A stretch of 61,442 nt of DNA from Arthrobacter sp. ES3-54 (GTDB lineage: Bacteria; Actinomycetota; Actinomycetes; Actinomycetales; Micrococcaceae). The DNA is taken from NCBI RefSeq assembly GCF_029504395.1, contig NZ_JAQFIF010000019.1, positions 1-61,442 on the forward strand, given 5' to 3'. Made by a program: the position numbers and the translations under genes. The notes beneath the pieces are model-generated. The model saw nothing but the letters and a program-made list of their open reading frames with translations, ran no database searches and had not been told where the DNA came from. Below are positions 53,921 through 61,442 of this stretch, piece by piece (within the stretch, counting starts at the first letter, position 1; the number at the start of each line of letters is the position of its first letter).

Positions 53921-55216
53921 TTAGCCAACGAGCGCACGAGTGTGGTCGTTAAGGAACATGCCGCGGGGGTCGAACTCCCGGCGTATCTGGATGAAGGTGT
54001 CAAGCTCCGGGTAGAGACGCTCCAAGCGGCTCCTCGTCATGAAATGGATCTTTCCCCAGTGTGCGCGTGGCTCGAATTCCTGCAGCACCGCATCCGCATC
54101 CCGGAAGAAGGGCCAGTAGTCGGTCCCAGGTTCGGTGGTCAGGGTGATCACGGTGGTGTCGCGTCCTTGGAACTGGGACATGTAACCTTCGTCGGCTTTC
54201 ACCCAGCGGACCTCTACGGGGTACTTTTGGTCGGAATGCTTGGTGCGGATCAGATCCTGGACAGCCTGGACGGCCTCCAAGCCGTGTTCGCTGGGAACGA
54301 AGTACTCGAGTTCATGGAACGGTGTGGTGAATCCGCCCGGGTAGATGCGGTACGACCGGTCCAGCCGGGCACCTTCCGTGCGGGAAATTTCACGCTCGTC
54401 CTTGACCTGGGCGATGTTGTACCGCTTGGTGTAACTGCGGTTTGCCATGCTCTGGCCCGGCGAACCGGGCAGGTCCAGGAGCTCGCAGGAATCGTCGTCC
54501 GGGCACCAGAGGAACGAGTAGTGTCGGTTCCCGTCGATGTCGGCCTGCCAGGTTGCCGCGGTCTCCGCCCACGTGGGATAGGTAATCTCCTCCTGCAGGT
54601 AATAGCGGTCCTCGACCGCCAGTTCGACTTCCAGGAAGATTCCGAGCGTCCCCAAAGCGACCTGGGCGGCCCTGAGTTCGCGGAGCTGCCCTTCACCGAT
54701 TTCGACGATTTCGCCGTAGCCGTTGATCAGCCTGACCCAACGCAGTGCTGATGAGAAGCTGCCCAGGTTCTTTCCGGAGCCGTGGGTGCTGGTCGCGAGT
54801 GCCCCGGCGATCTGCTGCTTGTCGATGTCGCCCTGGTTGCCCAGTGCCAGCCCCTGTTCCCACAGCGGATCGCCAAAGGCGTTGATGGTGGTGCCGGCCA
54901 GGGCCCTCGCACGGCGCCCCGTGAGGTCGGTTCCGGTGATTGCCGAGAGTGCGGACATGTCCATCAGGACGCCGCCCGTCTGGACAAGCGGTGAGGACGA
55001 ATGCCCTGAGCCGACTGCGCGCACGGGCAGGCCTTCGCGGATGGCGAACCGGACGGCGTCGAGCGCTTCCTGTTCGTTCCGGGGCCGGACAGTGAAGGCC
55101 GGTGTGGCGCTCTGGTTGCCGCCCCAGTTGGTCCAGGTTACGTCTGTCCCGAAGGGAGCGGACGGGGTCGCGGCGCGCGCCGACGACGCGGAGTGGGAAT
55201 GATTCGTGGTGGTCAT
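53921..55216 (-). CDS. FAD-linked oxidoreductase, D-arabinono-1,4-lactone oxidase family
   Basis: 431 residues, VAO-type flavoprotein. The FAD domain has VRAVGSGHSSSPLVQTGGVL, whose GSGHS His may carry covalent flavin, and GNQGDIDKQQIAGALATSTH. The C-terminal ALO domain has FHELEYFVPSEHG and the HWGKIHF motif, ending FDPRGMFLNDHTRALVG. Members oxidise alditols or aldonolactones with oxygen. It lies between the aldehyde dehydrogenase and SDR genes. Confidence 0.9.
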   Translation of the reverse strand: MTTTNHSHSASSARAATPSAPFGTDVTWTNWGGNQSATPAFTVRPRNEQEALDAVRFAIREGLPVRAVGSGHSSSPLVQTGGVLMDMSALSAITGTDLTGRRARALAGTTINAFGDPLWEQGLALGNQGDIDKQQIAGALATSTHGSGKNLGSFSSALRWVRLINGYGEIVEIGEGQLRELRAAQVALGTLGIFLEVELAVEDRYYLQEEITYPTWAETAATWQADIDGNRHYSFLWCPDDDSCELLDLPGSPGQSMANRSYTKRYNIAQVKDEREISRTEGARLDRSYRIYPGGFTTPFHELEYFVPSEHGLEAVQAVQDLIRTKHSDQKYPVEVRWVKADEGYMSQFQGRDTTVITLTTEPGTDYWPFFRDADAVLQEFEPRAHWGKIHFMTRSRLERLYPELDTFIQIRREFDPRGMFLNDHTRALVG

Positions 55217-55244
55217 CGCTGGGCTCCGATGCTGGTCTTAACGC

Positions 55245-56747
55245 TCATGCGCCGTGGTTGATCATGACGTGCTTGGTCCGGGAGTAATCGTCCAAGGCAT
55301 ACAGCGAGAGGTCGCGGCCGTAGCCTGATCCCTTGAATCCGCCCCACGGAACCTCGCAGGCCAGCACCAGGTGTGAATTGACCCAGACGGTGCCGAAATC
55401 GAGCTGCTTCGGAACGCGGAGCGAGAGGCTCGAATCCCGGGTCCATACCGAGGCGGAAAGGCCGTAGGGGCTCTCGTTTGCTCGAGTAATGGCCTCTTCA
55501 GTGGAACTGAAGGACTCGACGGTGACGACGGGACCAAAGATTTCGTGGGTAGCAATATGCGCCCCGGCCGGCACGTTGCTGATCACTGTGGGTTCAATGA
55601 AGTAGCCGGGGCCATCCAAGGCCGAGCCGCCGATGGCCACCTGAAGACCGGCAGCCTTTGCCTCGGCAAGCGATTCCTTCACACGTTCGAAGTGCGGGCG
55701 CGAAATCATGGGACCGATTTCGACGTCGTCCCCTGCGCCTGGGACGCCGACGACGAGCGTGCCGACTTCACGTACCAGGTGCTCGGTGAACTCCTCAGCC
55801 ACGGACTCGTGGACGAGCACGCGGCAGGCGGCACCGCAGTCCTGGCCGGCATTCCAGAAGCCGGCGTTTCGCACGCCGGCGGCGGCCGCGCGGAGGTCGG
55901 CGTCGGGGAAGACAACAACTGGGGCCTTGCCGCCGAGTTCCAGATGCACGCGCTTGACGGACCTGGCCGCGGTCTCCGCCACTGCCTGTCCGCTGACGAC
56001 GCTCCCCGTCAACGCAACGAGGGCGACGTCAGGGTGTTCGGAGAGTCGCTGCCCGACGGTTCGGCCTTTGCCCGTCACGACGTTGAGAATGCCGTCGGGG
56101 ATGCGTCCGGCGACAAGTTCTGCCAGCTTCAGCGTCGATAGAGGAGTCTGTTCCGAGGGCTTGAGGACGATGCTGTTTCCGGCGGCCAGGATGGGCGCGA
56201 TCTTCCACGCAGCCATCAGCAGCGGGTAGTTCCAAGGAGTGATGACGCCTACGACGCCGACCGGTTCCCTGAGGATGACCGACGTGTGTCCGGTGGCGTA
56301 ATCGCCACCTGCCATGGAGGTCAGTGTGCGGGAAGCTCCGGCCATGAATCGGAAGGTGTCGATGGTGCTGGAGACATCGTCCTCCGCGACGGTCCGCGGT
56401 TTACCGGTGTTGGCGGACTCGATGATTTCGAACGCTTCACGGTTGGCTTCAATGATGTTGGCGATCAGGGAGAGCACCTCGGAGCGTTCCTTCGGGGTCG
56501 TGGCGCCCCAGGACTTCTGGGCCGCCACGGCCGCCTCAACCGCAACGTCCACATCCGAGGCTGTGCCGGCCTGCACCGACGCGATGACCTGCTCCGTGGT
56601 GGGATCTACGACGTCGATCAGCCGGGTCGAGGAACCGGGAACAAACGCTCCACCGATGAAGTGCCCCGTCGGAGGCAAAACGCTGGCGCAGCTTTGCTCC
56701 GCGGAAGAGCGTCGGACTGTGAACTGCTCGATGTTAGTGAGTGTCAT
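55245..56747 (-). CDS. Aldehyde dehydrogenase, betaine/aminobutyraldehyde type
   Basis: 500 residues. NAD motif and catalytic groups: PWNYPLLMAAWKIAPILAAG, LTGSVVSGQAVAE, catalytic Glu in HLELGGKAPVVV, and Cys in NAGQDCGAACRVLVH. VPWGGFKGSGYGRDLS ends it. It is most like gamma-aminobutyraldehyde and betaine-aldehyde dehydrogenases by style. In this context it may oxidise aminobutyraldehyde or guanidinobutyraldehyde; this is inferred. Confidence 0.92.
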   Translation of the reverse strand: MTLTNIEQFTVRRSSAEQSCASVLPPTGHFIGGAFVPGSSTRLIDVVDPTTEQVIASVQAGTASDVDVAVEAAVAAQKSWGATTPKERSEVLSLIANIIEANREAFEIIESANTGKPRTVAEDDVSSTIDTFRFMAGASRTLTSMAGGDYATGHTSVILREPVGVVGVITPWNYPLLMAAWKIAPILAAGNSIVLKPSEQTPLSTLKLAELVAGRIPDGILNVVTGKGRTVGQRLSEHPDVALVALTGSVVSGQAVAETAARSVKRVHLELGGKAPVVVFPDADLRAAAAGVRNAGFWNAGQDCGAACRVLVHESVAEEFTEHLVREVGTLVVGVPGAGDDVEIGPMISRPHFERVKESLAEAKAAGLQVAIGGSALDGPGYFIEPTVISNVPAGAHIATHEIFGPVVTVESFSSTEEAITRANESPYGLSASVWTRDSSLSLRVPKQLDFGTVWVNSHLVLACEVPWGGFKGSGYGRDLSLYALDDYSRTKHVMINHGA

Positions 56748-56829
56748 GGTACTTAGCCTTTGCTTTCTGCGCCGGTCTCGGCGTCGGGAGTTTGTGTTGG
56801 GGCCGGGCGGTACGCCCGCGGAGGGCGGT

Positions 56830-56895
56830 CTGCCCGCGGTGGGCGTTAGCCCGGGAGGGCGTTAGACCCGTGGGGGCGTTAGACCCGTGGGGCTT
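56830..56895. repeat. Short tandem repeat at the 3' end of the NCS1 permease gene
   Basis: GGGCGTTAGACCCGTGG occurs twice in a row with a related copy before it; the first full unit spans the permease stop codon. Slippage here duplicates the end of the gene without altering the frame. Confidence 0.75.
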
Positions 56896-58351
56896 CAATC
56901 AGGTCAGCTGCGAAGGCAGGCGACTGAAAGGGCGCTGCTTCCGACTCCTTCCGGAACACCCGCGCCGCAAAGTAGTACAGGGGTGCAACGACCACCAGGC
57001 CAACAATCCAGGAGACGTCCACGCCGTTCATCGCTGCGGCAATAGGGCCTGTGAACATCGCTGTTGCCGAGAACGGAACCTGGATCAGTGCGCCGGCAAC
57101 ATAGGCTCCGATCGCAACCCAGTTGAACCTTCCGTACATCCCGCCGTCGCGCTTGAAGAAGTCCTCAACCCTGTAGTCGCCGTGACGCAGGAGGTAGTAG
57201 TCGACCAGGTTGATGGCGGTCCAGGGAACCAGGACGTACATCAGGAAGGAGAGGAAGTTCGTGTAGAAGAAGATGAAATTGTCGCGGGCGAACAGCGCGA
57301 TCGAGAGGGCGAGAGTGAAGATGAGGATCGCCGCAATGGTCCGGGTCTTGGCGTGGGGCAACCAGGTCGGCCTGAACGTCTGCCCAATGGTGAGCGTGCA
57401 CAGGACCCCGCAGTAGAGGTTCATGGCGTTCGACGCCGCAACGCCGAGGCAGAAGATTCCGATGATCACCATGGTCCATGGCCCTAGCATGGCTCCCAGG
57501 CTCCCGACTATTTCGACGGTGCTGCCATCGTTGATCAGTGTCAGGGCAAGCGTTCCCACCAAGGCACCCAACACCATCGGGAAGAGTGTCCCCAGGACGC
57601 AGCCCGAGTAGGATGCCCAGAACGCCGGGGCCGAGCCGGTGCCCTGAGGCATGTAGCGGGAGTAGTCCGAGACGTAGGGAGCGTAGGCGAGCTGCCAGAG
57701 GGCGGAGACGGAGATGGTGGCCATGAAGCCCACCCAGTTGAAGTTTCCCTGGTCCAGGAAGTTGGCCGGCAATCCGTGGACGACCAGGATCCAGACGAAG
57801 GCCAGCACCAGCGCCAGACCGGCCACGATGCTCAAGAAGCGTGCATAGGCGTGGATGAGCCGGTAGCCGAAGATGGTGGCAACGACGCTCAAGACGCCAA
57901 TGACAATGATGCCTGCGTCAACACTGATGCCCGGGCTGACTGCGGCCAGTGCTTGACCGCCAAAGACGAGGTTCGCCGCGAAAAACCCGACGTACATGAT
58001 CACCACGATGACAACGATCAGCAGCGCCCCGTACGAACCGAATTGGCCGCGGGTCTGAATCATCTGCGCCACGCCCAGCTGCGGGCCTTGGGCCGAATGC
58101 AGTGCCATGAAGATGCCACCGACAAGGTTTCCAATGATGATTCCGACGATGGCGGGCACAAAGCTGAGCCCGAACACCGTGGTCGCGAGTCCCCCGGTCA
58201 CGATGGTCATGATCATGATGTTGGAACCGAACCAGATGGTGAAAAGGTCCCGTGCTTTGCCATGGCGTTCGTCGGCGGGGATGGGCTGAATGGTCTTGTC
58301 CTCGAGCCGGGGCACCTCGGCCGCGACGGCGTGAGTGGGGTGCGTGCTCAT
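56879..58351 (-). CDS. NCS1 family permease (cytosine/purine/allantoin type)
   Basis: 490 residues with about 12 hydrophobic segments. N-terminal ADERHGKARDLFTIWFGSNI is the NCS1 signature; later YAPYVSDYSRYMPQGTGSAP and DYYLLRHGDYRVEDFF. NCS1 proteins carry nucleobases, allantoin, hydantoins or thiamine with protons or sodium. Its position beside a ureohydrolase and a PucR regulator suggests a nitrogen-rich ureido or guanidino substrate. Confidence 0.92.
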   Translation of the reverse strand: MSTHPTHAVAAEVPRLEDKTIQPIPADERHGKARDLFTIWFGSNIMIMTIVTGGLATTVFGLSFVPAIVGIIIGNLVGGIFMALHSAQGPQLGVAQMIQTRGQFGSYGALLIVVIVVIMYVGFFAANLVFGGQALAAVSPGISVDAGIIVIGVLSVVATIFGYRLIHAYARFLSIVAGLALVLAFVWILVVHGLPANFLDQGNFNWVGFMATISVSALWQLAYAPYVSDYSRYMPQGTGSAPAFWASYSGCVLGTLFPMVLGALVGTLALTLINDGSTVEIVGSLGAMLGPWTMVIIGIFCLGVAASNAMNLYCGVLCTLTIGQTFRPTWLPHAKTRTIAAILIFTLALSIALFARDNFIFFYTNFLSFLMYVLVPWTAINLVDYYLLRHGDYRVEDFFKRDGGMYGRFNWVAIGAYVAGALIQVPFSATAMFTGPIAAAMNGVDVSWIVGLVVVAPLYYFAARVFRKESEAAPFQSPAFAADLIEAPRV

Positions 58352-58432
58352 GATGCGTTCCTGGAGTACATGGGAACCTCTTTGTTCTGTCCCGGCGCTT
58401 CGTCGAGCACGGGATCTGATGTATCAATCATT

Positions 58433-58448
58433 CGTGACTTTTGTCACA
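58433..58448. promoter_or_regulatory. CRP/GlxR-like palindrome ahead of the NCS1 permease
   Basis: CGTGA-N6-TCACA with perfect GTGAC-TTTT-GTCAC, 82 bases upstream of the permease ATG. Same form as the box at 7099. Confidence 0.45.
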
Positions 58449-58485
58449 GTGGAAATCCGGCGATTGAATAGACGCCGTAAACCTG

Positions 58486-58503
58486 TTCATACATATGTAC
58501 GAA
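58486..58503. promoter_or_regulatory. Palindrome ahead of the NCS1 permease, related to the PucR promoter box
   Basis: TTCATACATATGTACGAA is an 18-base palindrome with one mismatched pair, between the ureohydrolase stop and the permease start. It shares TACAT(A/G)TGTA with the box at 59683. Confidence 0.6.
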
Positions 58504-58530
58504 TCAGGCGCGATGCCCAGCCCTTGTGGC

Positions 58531-59535
58531 TCAAACGGTGGCGGCTTGCAGTTCTTGGGCGACGTTGGCGGAGGCCTTGCTGCGGTTCACCATCAGGGCG
58601 AGGAGGTCGAAGACGAGGGTCGCCGCGGCGACTGTGGTGATGTCTGCGTGGTCGTAGGCCGGAGCGACCTCGACGACGTCGGCGCCCACGATGTTGATGC
58701 CGTCCAGTCCGCGGAGCAGGGCCAGCAGTTCGCGGGAGTGGAGCCCGCCCATTTCCGGGGTGCCGGTGCCCGGTGCGTAGGCCGGGTCGAGGACATCGAT
58801 GTCGATGGAGACATAGACCGGGGTGTCGCCCAGCCGCTCCTTGACGCGCTGGATCGCGGCCGGAACCCCGATGACGTCCAGGTCCGAGCAGCGGATGATC
58901 TGGAAGCCGAACTCGTGGTCGCGGAGGAAGTCGTTGCGGTCGTAAACCGGGCCGCGGATGCCCACGTGTATCGACTTGTCCTCGACGAGGAGGCCTTCTT
59001 CGAATGCCCGGCGGAAGATGGTTCCATGCGTGACCGGCTGGTCGAAATAGGTGTCCCAAGTGTCCAGGTGTGCGTCGAAGTGGAGCAGGGCCACCGGGCC
59101 GTGGACCTTATTCAACGCCCGCAGCATCGGGAGCGCGATGGTATGGTCGCCGCCGATGGAGATGAGCCTCTTGCCGGAGCCGGCGTCGCCGAGGAGCGGG
59201 AGTGCCTGCTCCTCGATCTCGCGGACTGCACGGGCGATGTCGTAGGGGGTGCAGGCGATGTCACCCGCGTCGACAACCTGGGCTTCGTATACAGGCTCGA
59301 CGTCGAGCTCCGGGTGGTAGCCGGGGCGCAGGAGCCGCGACGCTTCACGGACAGCAGCCGGACCGAAGCGGGCGCCCGGGCGGTAGGAGGTACCGCCGTC
59401 GAACGGGACACCGACAATCGCAATGTCATAGTCCGGGACGCGGTCGATTTGAGGAAGCCGGGCGAAGGTGCCCAGGCCCGCGTAGCGGGGGACTTTTGTT
59501 GCGTCGACGGGGCCGATTGGCTTGTGCGTGGTCAT
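58531..59535 (-). CDS. Ureohydrolase, agmatinase or guanidinobutyrase type
   Basis: 334 residues, Mn-dependent arginase superfamily. Metal motifs: ISIGGDHTIALP, LLHFDAHLDTWD, YVSIDIDVLDPAYAPGTGTP. GVPFDGGTSYRPGARFGPAA is the family front. It splits a guanidino compound to urea and an amine. Agmatinase is the closest style, but guanidinobutyrase and guanidine hydrolase share these motifs, so substrate is not fixed. It is first in the minus-strand island and divergent from the PucR gene. Confidence 0.88.
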   Translation of the reverse strand: MTTHKPIGPVDATKVPRYAGLGTFARLPQIDRVPDYDIAIVGVPFDGGTSYRPGARFGPAAVREASRLLRPGYHPELDVEPVYEAQVVDAGDIACTPYDIARAVREIEEQALPLLGDAGSGKRLISIGGDHTIALPMLRALNKVHGPVALLHFDAHLDTWDTYFDQPVTHGTIFRRAFEEGLLVEDKSIHVGIRGPVYDRNDFLRDHEFGFQIIRCSDLDVIGVPAAIQRVKERLGDTPVYVSIDIDVLDPAYAPGTGTPEMGGLHSRELLALLRGLDGINIVGADVVEVAPAYDHADITTVAAATLVFDLLALMVNRSKASANVAQELQAATV

Positions 59536-59661
59536 GACAGGGATCCTCCAGTTGCTTGGGTTCAGCCGGCCTGGCAGGTTCTTCTCTGTGCTGTGCTTCT
59601 GCGCCGGTTGAGGTCTATGCCTTAACTATTAGTGATCGGCGTCACGCGGTACAGGCGCCGA

Positions 59662-59690
59662 TTGACTACAAATAACCGAGGGGCTTATAC
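59662..59690 (+). promoter_or_regulatory. Promoter of the PucR-family regulator gene
   Basis: TTGACT, 17 bases, TTATAC: a good housekeeping-type promoter. The -10 lies inside the palindrome at 59683-59702, so a protein bound there would block it. Confidence 0.65.
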
Positions 59691-59702
59691 ATGTGTATAA
59701 GC
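59683..59702. promoter_or_regulatory. Palindromic operator between ureohydrolase and PucR genes
   Basis: Perfect 9-base arms GCTTATACA and TGTATAAGC with spacer TG. Overlaps the PucR gene's -10. A related box is at 58486. Candidate site for the PucR protein (autoregulation) or another dimeric regulator. Confidence 0.75.
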
Positions 59703-59743
59703 GGCCTTGGGGTGGCCTCCGGACTTATGAACAGGAACCACAC

Positions 59744-61288
59744 ATGGCGATCACCGTGGCCGAACTGCTGGCCGAACCCCAGCTTGGGCTGACCCTTCTG
59801 GCGGGCTCCGCAGGCCTGGGCAACCGGGTCACCTGGGCCCACACCTCCGACCTCCCGCGCTTGTGGGAATGGATCACCGGCGGCGAGCTCATGATGACCA
59901 ACGGGCTCTCCATTCCGGCGGATCCTGAGGGGCAGGTTGAGCTGGCCGAGGCACTGGTCAACGCAGGTGCCAGCGCCCTGGCGATCGGCGAGCAGATGCA
60001 TGCCCCTGAGCTCCTGCCCCAGTTTCTCGAAGCCTGTGACCGCCTGCCGTTGCCGGTCATCAACATCCCCTACCCGCTTCCGTTCATCGCCATCGCACGT
60101 TCGGTCGCTGAGTCTTCATTGCTTGAGGAGTCCCGCAAACTGCGTCAGACGGCCCGTATCTACGACCTGCTACGGCTGGCGGGGCCATCTGAGAACCACT
60201 GGCTGAGTCTGATCCTGGGCATCGAAGCTGAACTCGACGCCAGCCTCTTCGTGGTTGATCGACGGTGCCTGCATGCCTGGCATCCCGGAGGCCAGTCGCT
60301 GCCGCCGGACCTAAGGCGGCAACTTGAACCGCTGACCAGCAAGTCACCGGTCGCCAGCAAGAAGTTCCAGTGGCACCGTTTGGGCGACGGCCACCTTCTC
60401 ATGATGGATATTCCGACTCACGCCAATGCGCTTCTGGTGGTGCTGCCTAAATCCGAGCCGCACCCGGATGCGGTGGTACTGCTCCATGCGGCCACAGTCC
60501 TTGGACTGGAGTTGTCGCGGACAGTGCTGTCCCTCGAGAACGAGCGCCGGCTGGGTGCGGAGTTCCTTTTGCAGGCCTTCGACGGGCGCCTGGGCATCGC
60601 CGACATTGAAAGCCGGCTGCCTGAGTTCGGGATTTCGACACGGGAATTCCTCATCATCTCCATGTCGAGCGAGGACGGTGAGCGCCTGGCCGGGATCCAC
60701 GTTAATCTTTGGCGACACGGCTATCCGACGGCGTGCCAGCGCAGGTTCAATACATTGCACTTGGCTGTCGCCTCAGACTGCACCGACGATCTTCTGCGGC
60801 ATGCCGTCCCCGTGGACGTGAGGATCGGGGTCAGCCGGCCTTCCGCAGCCGCTGGAACGCAGAGGGCTTTGCAGGAATCGATGTGGGCGCTTGGGACGGC
60901 AGCGAGCACCGGTGAGCGGTTGGTCCGCTATGCCGAGGGACCCTCGTGGCTGGGGCTTACCAGCTATGAGGAAGGCAACGCACTGGTCCAGCGGCTCCTC
61001 GGACCCATTTTCGAATACGAACAGAGCGAAAACGGGGACCTCATCGTTACGCTGAGGACGTTCCTTGACATGCAACGGTCCTGGCAGAAAACGGCGGCGG
61101 CCCTGTTCGCGCATCGGCAGACCATCATCTATCGCATCCGGAAAATCAGTGAGCTGACAGGCCTTGATATGACCGAAACCTCCACGCTGGCGCAACTCTG
61201 GTTTGCCCTGCAGATCCATGAAGCCATGGACCTCCAAGGCAATCCGCGGCGTCTGCCGACGGCTGAGGTCAGCACTCCACGACGTTGA
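59744..61288 (+). CDS. PucR family transcriptional regulator
   Basis: 514 residues. N-terminal PucR sensor domain: VAELLAEPQLGLTLLAGSAG then WAHTSDLPRLWEWITGGELM and MTNGLSIP. Middle GGDEF-like/CdaR region, and C-terminal helix-turn-helix: LRTFLDMQRSWQKTAAALFA then HRQTIIYRIRKISELTGLD. ATG at 59744 with AGGAA upstream is preferred over GTG at 59693, which lies in the operator. Divergent from the ureohydrolase island, which it probably controls. Its 3' end overlaps the convergent sdaA by 20 bases. Confidence 0.9.
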   Translation: MAITVAELLAEPQLGLTLLAGSAGLGNRVTWAHTSDLPRLWEWITGGELMMTNGLSIPADPEGQVELAEALVNAGASALAIGEQMHAPELLPQFLEACDRLPLPVINIPYPLPFIAIARSVAESSLLEESRKLRQTARIYDLLRLAGPSENHWLSLILGIEAELDASLFVVDRRCLHAWHPGGQSLPPDLRRQLEPLTSKSPVASKKFQWHRLGDGHLLMMDIPTHANALLVVLPKSEPHPDAVVLLHAATVLGLELSRTVLSLENERRLGAEFLLQAFDGRLGIADIESRLPEFGISTREFLIISMSSEDGERLAGIHVNLWRHGYPTACQRRFNTLHLAVASDCTDDLLRHAVPVDVRIGVSRPSAAAGTQRALQESMWALGTAASTGERLVRYAEGPSWLGLTSYEEGNALVQRLLGPIFEYEQSENGDLIVTLRTFLDMQRSWQKTAAALFAHRQTIIYRIRKISELTGLDMTETSTLAQLWFALQIHEAMDLQGNPRRLPTAEVSTPRR

Positions 61289-61442
61289 CGGCGAGGCCGC
61301 CCATCGCGGTTTCCTTGTACTTGGAGCTCATGTCCTTGCCGGTTTCCCGCATGGTCACGATGACCTCGTCCAGGGAGACCCGGTGGGTGCCGTCGCCCCA
61401 GAGCGCCATCTTGGCGGCGTTGATGGCCTTCGCGGCGGCGAT
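61269..61442 (-). CDS. sdaA: L-serine ammonia-lyase, C-terminal part (cut by window edge)
   Basis: The last 57 codons plus stop. They read AAKAINAAKMALWGDGTHRV then SLDEVIVTMRETGKDMSSKY and KETAMGGLAVNVVEC, the conserved C-terminus of single-chain serine dehydratase with the final Cys. It cannot be the missing end of the gene at 1-231 if the window is linear, so this is a second copy. Confidence 0.92.
   Translation of the reverse strand: MAAAKAINAAKMALWGDGTHRVSLDEVIVTMRETGKDMSSKYKETAMGGLAVNVVEC

Overview
The window is high-GC actinobacterial chromosomal DNA. Gene content and protein style (a tandem glycine riboswitch ahead of gcvP, a DUF4193 protein, a compact Gram-positive flagellar cluster without L/P-ring genes) point to Arthrobacter/Pseudarthrobacter or a close relative in the Micrococcaceae. 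This placement is an inference from the sequence, not a search result. I saw no tRNA, rRNA, CRISPR array, transposase or phage gene.

Layout. (1) 1-7100, minus strand: glycine/serine one-carbon metabolism. A tandem glycine riboswitch is followed by gcvP-gcvT, a repeat-rich 690 bp gap, then gcvH-glyA and the start of an L-serine ammonia-lyase gene cut by the window edge. (2) 7360-10120: a TetR regulator divergent from a DHA2-type MFS exporter with an operator between them, then a Dps ferritin. (3) 10290-41990: a 32 kb flagellar cluster. It holds a FliA/WhiG-type sigma factor, two FlgN-like chaperones (one near each end), csrA, a degenerate FlhF-like protein, the export gate (flhA, flhB, fliR/Q/P/O), switch and stator (fliN, fliM, motB, motA), flbD, basal body, hook and rod genes, fliD/fliS, flagellin, and flgN-flgK-flgL-fliW. 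A cytochrome P450 gene on the opposite strand splits it. (4) 42049-43944: a secreted AMIN-like protein, a DUF4193 protein and a GyrI-like protein. (5) 44110-47940: an agmatine deiminase operon (aguB, aguA, APC permease) behind two palindromic operators. (6) 48070-49450: a secreted protein with two 91-residue repeats and a GH25-like C-terminus. (7) 49540-61288: a minus-strand catabolic island (agmatinase-type ureohydrolase, NCS1 permease, aldehyde dehydrogenase, D-arabinono-lactone-oxidase-type flavoenzyme, SDR, epimerase, polysaccharide-deacetylase-type hydrolase, APC permease) with a divergent PucR regulator. (8) The C-terminal end of a second L-serine ammonia-lyase at the right edge.

How the parts work together. 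Four promoters in the flagellar cluster share the layout TAAC (or TTAC)-N15-GCCGATAA-like. They lie ahead of flbD-motA, flgB, fliC and flgN-flgK, so one sigma-28 factor seems to drive early and late flagellar genes alike. No flgM and no chemotaxis gene is visible. The flagellin leader carries a hairpin with GGA in its loop plus a second GGA in the Shine-Dalgarno, and both csrA and fliW are present; this matches the known Bacillus subtilis FliW-CsrA-hag homeostasis loop. The right arm of the window has two independent routes for agmatine: deiminase plus N-carbamoylputrescine amidase, and a ureohydrolase feeding an aldehyde dehydrogenase. The ureohydrolase/NCS1/PucR island, with related palindromes in two promoter regions, is the least explained system here.
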